Source of the DNA: Elysia chlorotica
Lineage: Eukaryota; Mollusca; Gastropoda; Plakobranchidae
Direction of reading: 5' to 3'
Assembly: GCA_003991915.1 (NCBI GenBank)
Contig: RQTK01000974.1
Location: 39,390-103,389, forward strand
DNA: 64,000 nucleotides
The stretch's first letter is position 1; each line of letters starts with the position of its first letter. Positions 1 through 11,436 of this stretch are shown in pieces. A model generated the notes under the pieces. That model saw nothing but the letters and a program-made list of their open reading frames with translations. It had not been told where the DNA came from and made no database searches. Made by a program: the position numbers and the translations under genes.

Positions 1-335
1 GACATACACTAGTAGAGAGGGTCATGAGGTACAGAGTGAGACACACACTAGTAGAGAGGTTTGTGAGGTACAGAGAGACATACACTAGTAGAGAGGGTCA
101 TGAGGTACAGAGTGAGACACACACTAGTAGAGAGGGTCATGAGGTACAGAGTGAGACATACACTAGTAGAGAGGGTCATGGGGTACACAGTGAGACACAC
201 ACTAGTAGAGAGGGTCATGAGGTACAGAGTGAGACACATTCTAGTAGAGAGGGTCATAAGGTATAGAGTGAGACACATACTAGTAGAGAGGGTCATAAGG
301 TATAGAGTGAGACACACACTAGTAGAGACATGACA
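1..335 (+). repeat. 39-bp minisatellite array (left-truncated by window)
   Basis: About eight to nine head-to-tail units built on GTACAGAGTGAGACACACAC followed by a TAGTAGAGAGGGTCATGAG half. Units differ by a few bases. It ends near 328 with ACATGACATG and continues off the left edge. Confidence 0.9.
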
Positions 336-565
336 TGAATACGTTCTTCAGTTTAATGAACACTAGTTAAACAATTGGGATCTCAATTTGTTGTTTGATT
401 TGCCATAGCTAGTGGTTTTTTGTCCGCGATCTTTGAGTGGCTGTACTTCTTATGCATTGCATTAATTTGGAACATCTGAATTTTTAGTAATTTTATGAAA
501 TGAATGTGTGTAACTTAAAGAAGTAAGGAAAAAATGAAGTGAGAAGGGCAGGCAAAGAGAATGGG

Positions 566-673
566 GGAGAGAGGGAGATAGGGGGAGAGAGAGAGTGAGA
601 GAGAGAGAGGAGGAGGAGGAGGAGGAGGAGGTAGGGAGGGAGTGAGAGAGAGAGAGAGAGAGGGGGAGGAGAT

Positions 674-762
<89 letters not shown>

Positions 763-766
763 AGAT

Positions 767-816
<50 letters not shown>
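566..816 (+). repeat. (GA)n microsatellite with GGA interruptions
   Basis: A nearly pure purine strand of GA, GGA and GGGA units. Apparent proteins here are poly-Arg/Glu or poly-Ser/Leu artefacts. Confidence 0.97.
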
Positions 817-820
<4 letters not shown>

Positions 821-934
821 GGTGGGGCGGGCAATGGCGATTCCCTCTATGTTTTCATTATTGTTGTCAAGTAGTGACGACAGTAACTATACGTAACTGG
901 ACTGACTCTTCTACCTGTGTATCCCACGCAACAG

Positions 935-3306
935 GCACCGGATTAGCTGTACCGGAAACAAGCCCCTGTGTTCCCTCATAAACACGGAGCCAGGTGAGTT
1001 TGAGGGTGCGTGTGGGCGCGGGGGATGCAGGGGTAGAACAAAGGTACGGGTTCGAGCCCTGTGGCGATTGCGCTACCTACTGGTTGAGTCGGTGTAAGTA
1101 TAATGTGATAGGCTGTGACAGGAGTCATGGCATCCCCGCCCTGTCTCGTGTGTGGCAGCATATAAATTTGTCAGACGTTAGTCTTGGGGTCCGTTCACAA
1201 TATAGCCTATAATTATAGTGCTGATGTTGGACGTTAAACCAACTCAACATCAACGTATTACAGCGTCGGCTTCCTAAGCAGTATGTCTGAGTTCGAGCAT
1301 CGCGCTTTTATCTAGCGGTTGGATTAAAGTCAGTATAAATAATGTGACCAGGTAAAATCCCAGCTATCCCGTCCCAGGACCCCGTCTTTAATAGAGCTTA
1401 GTTGCTGAATCAGACGTTAAGTAACCAAGCGTTACCGGTGTCTTTTCGACAGTAAGTTAGAGTGTTATATCAAAGTCCAGACGTTTGTAGTCGGGCCGTT
1501 ATATTTGAAAATAGACTTTTGAGTTAGTGTGTCACATCAAAGACTAGACGTTTATAGTTGGGCAATAACATCAAATATTAGTCTTTAGCAGTTGGGGTGG
1601 TACGTCAAAGACTAGACGTTTCTAGTGGATCAAAGACAAGGGGCCATATGTACAATGCCGTCGTAGCCTTCGACGCGTTGTATACTTTCTTATTCTTCTA
1701 TTATTGTGACGCGTCGTAAGCTACGGCGACGTTGTACTTAAAGTCCAAGATGTTTGTAGTTTGGATGTTACAAGACTAGACGTTTGTAGTTGAGGTGTTT
1801 CATCAAAGACACGTTGTTTGTATTTGCGGAGGGAAGTGGATTATTATATTCGAAACAAACTGTCAAATTTTACTGTATGCATACAATCTTTGATTACATT
1901 CTTAACGAACTGTCAAATGTTACTGAAAACCTACAATCTTTGATTACATTCTAAACCAACTGTCAAATCTTAATGTATATCTACCCCCGTAACAGTCTTT
2001 GATTATATTCTAAAACAACTGTAAAATCCCACTGTATACTTACAATCTTTGATTACATTTTAAACCAACTGTCAAATGTTACTGAAAACCTGCAATCTTT
2101 GATCACACGCTAAACCAACTGTCAAAGTTTACTGACATTCTAAACCAACTGTCACAATATTAATTTTGATTATATTCTAAACCAACTGCCAGATCTTACT
2201 AAGTACAAATACCTTTAATCACATGCTAAACCAAGTGTACCTACAATCTTTGATTACATTCTAAACCAACTCTCACATCTTACTGTGTACCTAAAATCGT
2301 TGATGACATGCTTAACCAACTGTCACATCTTACTGTGTACCTACAATCTTTAATGACATGCTAAACCAACTGTCACATCTTACTGTGTACCTACAATCTT
2401 TGATGTCATGCTAAACCAACTCTCACATCTTACTGTGTACCTAAAATCGTTGATGACATGCTTAACCAACTGTCACATCTTACTGTGTACCTACAATCTT
2501 TGATGTCATGCTAAACCAACTGTCACATCTTACTGTGTACCTACAATCTTTGATGACATGCTTAACCAACTGTCATATCTTACTGTGTACCTACAATCTT
2601 TGATGACATGCTTAACCAACTGTCATATCTTACTGTGTACCTACAATCTTTGATTACACTCTAAACCAACTGTCACATCTTACTGTGTACCTACAATCTT
2701 TGATGACATGCTAAACCAACTGTCATATCTTACTGTGTACCTACAATCTTTGATGACATGCTTAACCAACCGCCAAATCTAACTAAGCACATATACATAC
2801 AATCATTGTTTACACTGAAAAGTGGGATGACGAAATCTAGATATGTGAGTCTGATTGGTATTTTAATCGAAAAGACTTTCAGAATATTCTTCCAAGCCTG
2901 ATGGGGGTAAGGGGTGGTGAAAGTAATATTGGTGACAGTACTGTTGATTTTCTGGTTGCTTTGATCTCTTTTTCACTACCTTATTAGGCCCGAATCTTCG
3001 AATGTCATCCGCTGAGCTTGTGAGACAGGTAGACTTAGAGGAAAATCCGATCGAGTTAACGTTGACTTTCCACTGGGCTTTCAAGTTCTACACCGCGGGC
3101 AAAACATACAGGAACCACATAGTCAAGAAATTGCGTGTGGTGGAAACTGGTTTGATCATGGACATCAAGTAAGTTCCCCACGGCAGTTATGTGTCTGCCT
3201 CCCTGTCTATCTGTCTGTCTGTCTATGTATGTCTGTCTGTCTGTCTGTTTTTAGCGGCCTCTCTCTCTCTTTTCTCTGTCTCTCTCTGTATGTCTGTCTC
3301 TCTCTT

Positions 3307-3367
<61 letters not shown>

Positions 3368-5466
3368 TCTTTACTTCTTCTTCAAAAAGAATCCTATATG
3401 GGCGACGGATCAGACCTAGGTATGCTACTCATGAGACAGTTCGAGGATACCAGTAGTCCTGCTCTTTAGCACGCCGCATTATAATGACAACGATCCAAAC
3501 AGTAGGAGGCGAAATCCGGCAAGTAAATTTTGCCCGACCGTGGGATCGAACAGGATACACCTGAATTGAGAATCCAAAGCTCTTCCACTTGCGCCCACTC
3601 GCCTCTTTCACACGGATTAACCAACAGAGCCTGTTTCAGAGCTACGTCCCTCGCTTGGAACTGCGACTTGAAACGAAAAAAAAACAAACTCATCTGACGT
3701 TGATGAACTGTGTAAACAATTCGATAAATATAATCCAGGCTCTACTTTACTTTCATTGTGCCCCGATCTCTGCCAATGTGTTCCGTCCTAATGAGAGAAC
3801 TGTACCCCAATCCCTTTCAATGTTTTCTGTCCAAATGAGAGAACTGTGCCCCGATACTCTCAATGTGTTCCGTCCTAAAGCAGAACTATTCCCCGATCCC
3901 TCCCAATGTTTTCCGTTCTAATGAGAGAACTGTACCCCGATCCCTGCCAATGTGTTCCATCCTAATGAGAGAAATGTAATCCGATCCCTCCCAATGTGTT
4001 CCGCCCAAACGAGAGAACTATACCCCGATCCCTCCCAATGTGTTCCGTCCTAATTAGAGAACTGTACCCCGATCCCTCCCAATGTGTTCCGTCCTAATTA
4101 GAGAACTGTACCCCGATCCCTCCCAATGTGTTTCGTCCTAATGAGAGAACTGTGATCCGATCCCTCCCAATGTGTTCCGTCCTAATGAGAGAACTGTACC
4201 CCGATCCCTCCCAATGTGTTCTGTTATAATGAGAGAATTGTACCCCGATCCCTCCCAATGTGTTCCGTTCTGATGAGAGAACTGTACCCCGATCCCTCCC
4301 AATGTGTTCCGTTCTGATGAGAGAACTGTACCCCGATCCCTCCCAATGTGTTCCGTCCTAATCGCAGAACTGTACCCCGATCCCTCCCAATGTGTTCTGT
4401 CCTAATGAGAGAACTGTACCCCGATCCCTCCCAATGTGTTCTGTCCTAATGAGAGAACTGTACCCCGATCCCTCCCAATGTGTTCTGTCCTAATGAAAGG
4501 ACTGTACCCCGATCCCTCCCAATGTGTTCTGTCCTAATGAGAGAACTGTACCCCGATCCCTCCCAATGTGTTCTGTCCTAATGAGAGAACTGTACCCCGA
4601 TCCGTCTCAATGTGTTCCGTCCTAATCGCAGAACTGTACCCCGATCCCTCCCAATGTGTTCTGTCCTAATGAGAGAACTGTACCCCGATCCCTCCCAATG
4701 TGTTCTGTCCTAATGAGAGAACTGTACCCCGATCCCTCCCAATGTGTTCTGTCCTAATGAGAGAACTGTACCCCGATCCCTCCCAATGTGTTCTGTCCTA
4801 ATGAGAGAACTGTACCCCGATCCCTCCCAATGTGTTCTGTCCTAATGAGAGAACTGTACCCCGATCCCTCCCAATGTGTTCTGTCCTAATGAGAGAACTG
4901 TACCCCGATCCCTCCCAATGTGTTCTGTCCTAATGAGAGAACTGTACCCCGATCCCTCCCAATGTGTTCTGTCCTAATGAGAGAACTGTACCCCGATCCC
5001 TCCCAATGTGGGCCACTCAAATTCAACGTTCAAGAGTCTTGCATAGTGCTCGACCCAGGCCTTCATCTTGTCCTCGTCATTCAGAGATAGTTCTCCAGCA
5101 TCGTTTCTGACACACTTCTCCCCTACAACGTCCTGGTTTTTCCTGTCCATTTGTTTTGCTAACTTGTAGATACTGCCATCATTGGGAGAGATATCTGCAA
5201 ACTGCTCCTTCTCTGCTTCTGACCTACTGCAAGTTTTTTGTGGAGTTGCCGAAGTTATCCGTGTAAAACACATTTTCTGATGATGATGATGATGATGATG
5301 ATGATGACGATAACTATGAGATTGATGGTGAGAATGGCGATGCTCATGATAATGAGGATTGTAATAGGGTTAAGATGCAAATAATACTGATGTTTATGGC
5401 GAGGATGATATTGGCGATGATAATGTTGCAAGGATGATGATTATCATGTTGGTGATAAAAATAATA

Positions 5467-5507
<41 letters not shown>

Positions 5508-5823
5508 AATGTTGATGATTATGATAATGATATGGATGGTGATCAAGACAATGATTAGAATGATACAATCTGCCAAAGACTTGGAAGAACTTTAATTTAT
5601 TACTTTACAATTTAGTCTCCATTTCTGCATAACAAAGTCAGGTTTTGGTGATGAATGTTGGCTCTATCTTTAAAACGAAAATCTGAGAGCGGTGCCATTT
5701 CATTAGTTCCTCGTGTTCTCAGATGGGAATGGTCTAACAGCAGTGTAAAAGTGGAGGGGGAGAATTCGCGCTATCTCACCATTGTAGAGGCCATGGCGGA
5801 GGAGTTCACCCTCACAGTCAGAG
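935..5823 (+). CDS. Three phase-compatible exon-like segments of an unrecognised gene (partial)
   Basis: Segments 935-993, 2988-3168 and 5723-5823 each have an acceptor-like AG and a strong donor (GTGAGT, GTAAGT, GTAACC). Their phases chain without a stop: 993 ends phase 1, 3168 ends phase 2 and completes a Lys codon, 5823 ends phase 1. The roughly 114-residue product contains two Cys, TLTFHWAFKFYTAGKTYR, TGLIMDIKWEWSNSS and YLTIVEAMAEEFTLTV. The alternating hydrophobic strands and the WEWS motif look like a beta-sandwich ectodomain, perhaps PKD/REJ-like, but I do not recognise the family. Introns are filled with satellite DNA. No further exon was found to the right and the left end is outside the window. 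It could be a pseudogene or chance. Confidence 0.4.
1030..1254 (+). mobile_element. tRNA-headed SINE, family A
   Basis: It has a B-box-like GGTTCGAGCCC, then the shared body CTACTGGTTGAGTCGGTGT, a CCCGCCCTGTCTCGTGTGTG block, CAATATAGCCTATA, and a tail ending in GTTAAACCAACTCAAC. The same order recurs at least eight times in the window on both strands. Confidence 0.75.
1262..1430 (+). mobile_element. Degenerate SINE, family A
   Basis: A second, more decayed copy directly follows the previous one. It shows a head CGTCGGCTTCCTAAGCAG, a GAGTTCGAGC B-box relic and a tail with CAGACGTTAAGTAACCAA. Confidence 0.5.
1440..1830 (+). repeat. Degenerate repeat array around CAAAGACTAGACGTTT
   Basis: The motif CAAAGACTAGACGTTTGTAG and variants occur about six times at irregular spacing near 55 bp. 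The array is interrupted by an unrelated hairpin at 1650-1737. Confidence 0.6.
1650..1737. repeat. Imperfect inverted repeat (hairpin) inside the degenerate array
   Basis: Arms at about 1650-1676 and 1710-1737 pair imperfectly (GTACAATGCCGTCGTAGCC against its complement), with a 33-bp AT-rich loop. The GC-rich arms differ in base composition from the surrounding AT-rich array. Confidence 0.65.
1850..2790 (+). repeat. 50-bp minisatellite array
   Basis: The unit CTACAATCTTTGATGACATG plus CTAAACCAACTGTCACATCT plus TACTGTGTAC is exactly 50 bp from about 2230 to 2770 (around eleven units). A degenerate part to the left has irregular unit lengths. Confidence 0.92.
3195..3364 (+). repeat. (TGTC)n / (TC)n microsatellite
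   Basis: TGTC repeats grade into a pure TC tract of about 50 bp at 3313-3364. Confidence 0.95.
3480..3612 (-). mobile_element. Degenerate SINE, family B head (minus strand)
   Basis: On the minus strand it reads as a tRNA-like head with a TTCGATCCCACGGTCGG B-box region, followed by the start of the shared body. Relatives lie at 16215-16365 and 38960-39095. Confidence 0.5.
3761..5010 (+). repeat. 44-bp minisatellite array, about 28 units
   Basis: The unit CCCCGATCCCTCCCAATGTG plus TTCTGTCCTAATGAGAGAACTGTA is 44 bp. Left-hand units are more diverged; units from about 4380 to 5000 are nearly identical, which suggests recent expansion at the right end. The last unit runs straight into a retrotransposon fragment. 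Confidence 0.95.
5010..5275 (-). mobile_element. Non-LTR retrotransposon ORF2 fragment (region before the reverse transcriptase)
   Basis: The minus strand encodes about 85 residues including SEAEKEQFADISPNDG, LAKQMDRKNQDVVGEKCVRN, DEDKMKAWVEHYARLLNVEF and EWP. I recognise this as the linker between endonuclease and reverse transcriptase in LINE elements often mis-annotated as craniofacial development protein 2. The RT domain itself is absent, because the sequence breaks into the 44-bp minisatellite right after EWP. A dead fragment. Confidence 0.85.
5278..5515 (+). repeat. (GAT)n microsatellites
   Basis: Pure GAT tracts at about 5278-5309 and 5464-5511 with degenerate GAT sequence between and after them. 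Confidence 0.95.
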
Positions 5824-6518
5824 GTAACCTTACACTTTTTACACAATTAGATCTATGTGTGTATGTAATATTCAAATACAGTTGATATATCGTAAATTTC
5901 TTGCACTTATTAAAATCCGATAGGCTCTTAATGCTCAGGCGTATGGGAGTCCTTGTCACATCGGTAAAGTAAATCATCACGAATTATGCAAGTGTGGTTA
6001 TTATTTTGGTGAGATGAGCCCTTCTTTAAGTTTAGGTCAGCTTATCAAACATTCAGTCGCAGATGAATGAGTTATTCTCACCTGTGTAACATTTCTCACC
6101 GTCAACGGAAAAAAAATGTTCTACACCATGGTAATGTGACGTCTGTATTGTTAAACATGACTCATGACTGCGCACAATTGTTTGTGAAATGTCATTCCCT
6201 CTAGCAATTAACTATTTGATTAATCTGGTAAGCTCGTTATATTCATAACATGAGTCTGGCAGCAAATTATTTTAAGACTTTTCGAATGAGTTTTCAAAAC
6301 AGTTCATGCATATCGATACAATTTCCAATAATAAAATTATGTGACTTTATTTGTTATTCTTGCTCACTAAAGGTTAAATACGTTGAAACGTTGTGTTATT
6401 CCTTATTTCCTTTTATGTAAAAACGTAACATAACTAATAGTAAAACCTACCATTCTATTCAAAAATTCTGAACCAAAAAACAAAAATACGAAAACAAAAC
6501 AACAACATAGACAAAAAA
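5824..6518. other. AT-rich gene-free stretch
   Basis: I see no splice-bounded exon, repeat family or RNA gene here. Confidence 0.6.
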
Positions 6519-6528
6519 CAACAACAAT

Positions 6529-6589
<61 letters not shown>

Positions 6590-6590
6590 G
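6519..6590 (+). repeat. (CAA)n microsatellite
   Basis: A run of CAA units ending in CAGCAAACACAAC, followed by a T-run at about 6609-6621. Confidence 0.95.
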
Positions 6591-6807
6591 CAAACACAAC
6601 AATTAATATTTTTTTTTTTTTGTTTCATGCTTTTTCAAGTGGAGTGTTCCTTCCCAATCATGGATGGTATAAAATCTGTTCTGTTAACATTGTCCACGTT
6701 CATGCTAATAACCTGATTTAGAGACCCAAGATATTAGTAGATGTGAATGAAGAGGGTGAGGAGGAGGATGAGAGGTAGTCGTAGTTGTCGGGGTAGTAAA
6801 ATAAATA

Positions 6808-6962
<155 letters not shown>

Positions 6963-7434
6963 ATAGTAGTAGCAAATTCACCTATCCATCGACTCTCTTT
7001 CCTTGTCTGCCAAAGTCGTCTGCTCGCGTGACTTTGGACTCTATGTCTAAACTTGCTGGCTTCATCAGCGCAAAAATCAATTTTTGCCCCAACGCTAGCG
7101 GTGCGGTCAGGCCAAAAAGGTACAGTTCGTCACTGGGTTAGCAGAGTAGCATATTTTCAGAAACATGCCGTCTCACAGGTTATGCCATTTTGATATTAAC
7201 ACGCATGTGTTAATTTTGTAATACACGTACCAGTATCTATAATTAACATGGTTTTGTTAAAATTAGAATGTGTACATTTTTATTACATGTATTTAGATAA
7301 CTGTACTAGCATAACTTGTACAACTAACACTGGGATATTTTTGTTTGTTAATCAAAGCTTTAAATCATCTCAAAACCACGAGAGTGATCGAGAATGAAAA
7401 AATCTGACATTTATGTATGAAGACCACCTAAAGC

Positions 7435-7615
7435 GAGCTTGTTGGCGCTATGGTTAAAGCGTCATCCTCCGATGCAAAAGTTCCAGGGTTCGAGTACCTC
7501 TCGAGCTTCCTTGATCCCTACAGATTGAGTCACTGTCAGCATAATGTGCTGAGCCAAGTCCTTGGCAACCCGGTATTGGGCCCCATCGCCGCGTATGACT
7601 TTTCTTGATATCTAT
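7435..7615 (+). mobile_element. SINE with a tRNA-like head, family A body start
   Basis: The tRNA-like head ends in CCAGGGTTCGAGTACC, followed by CCCTACAGATTGAGTCACTG, a relative of the shared body. The right half differs from family A after the GTGCTGAGCC block. The matching element in the other duplication copy is at 9757-9935. Confidence 0.6.
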
Positions 7616-8334
7616 ATAGTAGACATATGTAAGTAGGCGGGAGGTTTCCTTCAATAAATTTTTCTAATGCGAGCTTAGTGCAGAGTCGTCAAAGTCCTGG
7701 GACACTGAGACGTATATAGTCTGCAGATTCATCTTAATACTGTCCATTATTTTGTCGGAGTCCCAATTTATCAGTTGGTCTGGAACATTTCTGTACATGT
7801 AAAATGCATTAAACTTTCTCTCAACATTTCCTTCCAATAAAAATAAATCTCACTTCAAAGACACTGTCGCTTTCAATGTTTATTCGCGTGTTTAATTAAA
7901 GATTGAAACCACAAGAAAAAAATTATAAGGTATACCATATTATCTGGATCCAAATAATGTTCTCGCGCCGCAGTACCAGTTATAACTCAACTGTTTACAC
8001 CAATAAGAGATATCCTGGTAGAAGGCAACATCACGCGTGTGTAAATTTTTCGAATTGCAAAATTAATTATATTGAAATGACAAATTGTTCAAATGGGAAA
8101 AAAGGTAAGTAGCAGGGATGGGGTATATTTTTTATAAGCACGGAATCGCATCTTGTGAGCACTGTAAGTTATTGATTTCTTATCCCCTGCTGTAAGCAAC
8201 TAGGATATCTCGCAGCCAAGTATAAAAAAATAACATACAGCGCCGTGAAATAGCACTCTAAAACAGTTCTAGAGAAACACAACTGAGGACAGCTGTTTTA
8301 AGTATCCACGTACCTATCGTTGCATATCCGGCGG

Positions 8335-8597
8335 GTAAACTGAGCAAAGTGTTAGAGCGTCTCCCAGTCGGGAGTCCCTGGTTCGAAACGGGTCAGAAAT
8401 AAATTGATTAGTATGATTTCGTCGCCTACTGGTTGTATCGGTGTCAGTCCATGTATGGTAACCGTATGAGATAGGAGTTATGGTATCCCTGGACTGCCTC
8501 TGAGTGGTAGCACGTAAAATTGCCAGACATTAGTCTTGCCACCCGTCCTAAATGTATCCTATATAGTGCTGACTTCGGACGCTTGGCAACAAATAAA
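8335..8597 (+). mobile_element. SINE, family A
   Basis: B-box CTGGTTCGAAACGGG, body CGCCTACTGGTTGTATCGGT, then TGTCAGTC, the GTAGCACGTAAAATTGCCAG block and a tail with TATATAGTGCTGACTTCGGA. Confidence 0.7.
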
Positions 8598-9668
8598 CAA
8601 ATTCCTTCATAGACTTGGTACCACCAGTTGCCCTAGAGATCCACTATTACTTTTGATTATTTTAGGCCAGAAGCAGACTGCCGCTTGTGGTTGGGGTGGG
8701 GTTGTGGCTGGGCTGTGGGTTCATTATAAAACCCTCTTGTATTTAATTAACGCAGTCAGACCGAGGCTAAAAAATACGATAAGCCACAGCCCCACTCCAG
8801 ACACCAGCTTCAGTCTGGCTCTGGCCTTAGCGATATGGATAGGTACACTTGATCGCCTTATATTACTACATGTATTATTTTACTGATCGCTCATTAGCCC
8901 CGTAAGTCAATGATAGAGCTATGATAAGAAGCTTGCAAAGATACACTTACCAATCGTCTTTGTTTTCTCTATGGGCCCCGTAATCGCAAGGCATCTTTTC
9001 TTGTCGTTCAAAGGTCGTCTGCTCGCGTGACTTCGCGCTCTTCACTTTTCTGGACTGGGTGCCTTGATTAGCACATACATTAATTTTGGCCATAGATGTA
9101 TAACTTCCCCTAGATCGCTGACAAAAAATGCGCATCAAAGGACTGACGCGCGGTAACAGATTGATTTCTATTAATAGAACCCTGTGTTCGCTTCGTCCTG
9201 CCCCCACTTTCCTCTCCCCACTAACATTCAAGTTCCGCCACGCTGTTACGTCACCAAGCAATCTAGGGGAAGTTATTTATATCTATGATTTTGGCCTAAC
9301 ACTTACGGTGCGATCAGAACAAGAAGCTCCAGTTCGTCACTGGGTTAGAGAGGTGGCATTATCTCAGAGACATGCGATTTTGACATTAACATACAAGTGT
9401 GACTGTTAGTTTGTTTGTGTGAATAGTATTTAAATCATCGTGAAGTTAAATCAAAATGCGTCCGTTTTTGTTCCTTCTTATGTAAATAAAGGAAAGCAAA
9501 AATTATTGTAGCAGCATAATTTGTACAACAGAACATACAAAAGCCTCTTTTTATTTAATATAAATTATATTTATGTCACGGTTACTTCCTTGACGTTTTT
9601 GTTTTTGTTTTGTTGGCTCGTCATCCGCTGTGTCCAGTGTCCGTTTATTTTGTTTGAAATCGGGGGAA

Positions 9669-9747
9669 AAGGGGGGGGGGGGGGGGNTAGAAGGGTGATG
9701 TTTGGGTCTCTTGTTTGGTTGGGAAGGGGGGGGGGGGGGGGGGGGGG
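9669..9747 (+). repeat. Two G-runs with one ambiguous base
   Basis: G-runs at about 9669-9686 and 9725-9747; an N at 9687 marks an uncertain base call. Length here is unreliable. Confidence 0.9.
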
Positions 9748-9756
9748 ATGCATAGA

Positions 9757-9935
9757 AGCGACATTGTTGGCTCTGTCGTAAAAGCATCGGCTTCCGACGC
9801 AGAAGGTCTGGGGTTTGAGTGCTGCTCGAGCTACCTTTATCCCTACTGGTTGGGTCGCCATCAGTATAATTTGAATGTGATTGAGAAGTCCCGGATATTC
9901 TGCTATTGGGCCCTGCCTGCTAATGAAGGACTATT
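9757..9935 (+). mobile_element. SINE, partner of the 7435 copy
   Basis: The head contains GCATCGGCTTCCGACGCAGA and a GGGTTTGAGT B-box, then CCCTACTGGTTGGGTCGCCA. Its right half matches the 7435 element (TATTGGGCCC). Confidence 0.6.
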
Positions 9936-10534
9936 TAAAACTAAAAAGATTCGCTTTAATTTTGTATAGGTGAGCTTAGTACATGTGTATACGGCCTTAG
10001 TGGAATATTGAAACATGTACAGAATGCACATCAATTTTATTTCTGTCCATTTGTCCGGGGACCCTCCTTATCAATAGGTCTGGGTACCCCTGTGCATTGT
10101 ATAGATTTTCAACATTTTTTTCTATCGATTAATATGAATTTAGGTTTAAAGACAATATCGCTTTAAATGTTTATTAGTGTTTTAAGGAAGCTTGAGAATT
10201 AAAGATTGAAACTACAAGAATAAAAATATAAGTTATACCACATATCTGACCAAATATGTTCTTACACCGCCTTACTAGTTATACCTCAACCGACCGTTTC
10301 CATCAATAAGAGACATCTTGATAGAAAGCAACATCACGCCTGTGTAAATTTTTCGAATTACAAAAATTAATTATGTGGAAATGACAAATTTCAAATGGGA
10401 AAAAGGTAGGTAGCAGGGATGGGGTATATCTTTTATAAGCATGGAATCGCATCTTTTGAGCTCTGTAAGTTATTGATTTCTCATCCCCTGCGGTAAGCAA
10501 CTAGGATATCTTGCAGTCATGAGGATATAACACA

Positions 10535-10985
10535 GCACTGCCCTGCAAAACTTGATGGAGGATAATGACACAGTACAGGTTGCCGATGGCAGACTGACAT
10601 CTTAGATTGACAGGTTCAAATATGGAGGTGTAAGTCATAGACAGGCTAAGTCAACATTTGATACTAGTGTTCTTGTGAAACTCCGCCCACTTCGCTTTTC
10701 ATTGGTCGAATACAATCTGTACCACTGGCTAGGACCAATGAAAGAGCGCGAGAACTGACATCCATCAAGCCAGGAGGCCCGAGAGGGTGCCCTCCTTTAC
10801 ATAAGCTTATAATATGTTACATGAGAGGTACGAGGAGGGCCTTCCTGCTTTACTACCCCTACACAGTAGCCTGTGCACGCGGGGTGTGAGGTGGCGCCCT
10901 GGTCAGATCGTCGGCCTGCATTGTAGGAGGTCCGGGGTTCGAATCCCGCTACCACCATCTGGCTCCTTACTGATTGGGTCGGTTG
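10535..10985 (+). repeat. Near-identical duplication, copy 1
   Basis: A 0.45-kb block, repeated at 11437-11890, runs from CAAAACTTGATGGAGGATAA through CTCCGCCCACTTCGCTTTTC to a tRNA-like SINE head with CGGGGTTCGAATCCCGC. Copy 1 lacks about 9 bp present in copy 2 near 10725 and shows a few substitutions. The inner CATTGGTC/GACCAATG pair and GGAGGCCC/GGGTGCCCTCC could fold. Confidence 0.85.
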
Positions 10986-11174
10986 GGAATTATGTGGAAA
11001 TGACAAATTTCAAATGGGCAAAACAGGTAGACCGGAGGGCCGGAGTATATATTTTTTTTTATAAGCACGGAAGCATCTTTTAAGCACTGTACGTTTATTG
11101 ATTTCTCAACCCCTACGGTCAGCAACTAGGATATGTCGCGGCCAGGTATAAAAAAAAAAAACGTACAACGTCCT

Positions 11175-11400
11175 AACATAGCGTTCAATTTGTTCAGCGC
11201 TGTTGGGAAATTCAACATGATGGCAACATGGAGAGAATGGGCAAATAATAGACCAACAGGGAGAAACCTAATTAAAGATATGCTAGGGCATATTCGATGC
11301 TTTGAAAACAGAAAAGAAAAGACTGCGTCATAAAAATAAGACTGCTAACCAGACATAGACGGACAAAATATAATGTCTAAATAGCAACTCAGGGAATCAC
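11175..11400 (+). pseudogene. Possible decayed LINE C-terminal (RNase H-like) fragment
   Basis: One frame reads as MATWREWANNRPTGRNLIKD. After a stop and frame change, IRLLTRHRR recalls the W..W....TGR.L and RLRTGH ends of LINE-encoded RNase H. The match is by pattern only and frames are broken. Confidence 0.3.
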
Positions 11401-11436
11401 CCACGCCCTGAGACAAGTGATCGTGTAATCAATCAC

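Larger units (their letters stand above)
7005..10515 (+). repeat. Diverged local duplication, copies at about 7005-8250 and 9010-10515
   Basis: Shared blocks occur in the same order: GTCGTCTGCTCGCGTGACTT (7015, 9014); CAGTTCGTCACTGGGTTAG (about 7122, 9333); a SINE head (7435, 9757); TTAAAGATTGAAACCACAAG (7892, 10200); and GTAGCAGGGATGGGGTATAT followed by a TAAGCA block (8108, 10410). A third partial copy of the last part lies at about 10988-11170. The copies are clearly diverged. Confidence 0.75.

Noticed and set aside
493-896. Long Ser/Leu or Arg/Glu open frames
   Set aside because: They are readings of the (GA)n tract; the same applies at 3191-3469, 15375-15912, 16234-17262, 28225-28456, 41510-41701 and 56012-56118.
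2863-3084. Minus-strand 73-residue frame
   Set aside because: It is the shadow of the better supported plus-strand exon 2988-3168.
3761-5010. CRISPR-like array
   Set aside because: Units are directly tandem with no unique spacers, and the genome is eukaryotic; the same holds for the 39- and 50-bp arrays.
8536-8886. 116-residue frame starting in a SINE
   Set aside because: It begins in SINE tail sequence, has no splice support and no recognisable motif.
10885-10985. Functional tRNA gene with CGGGGTTCGAATCCCGC
   Set aside because: The acceptor stem pairs poorly and the sequence continues into a SINE core; it is repeated at 11785 with a broken B-box.
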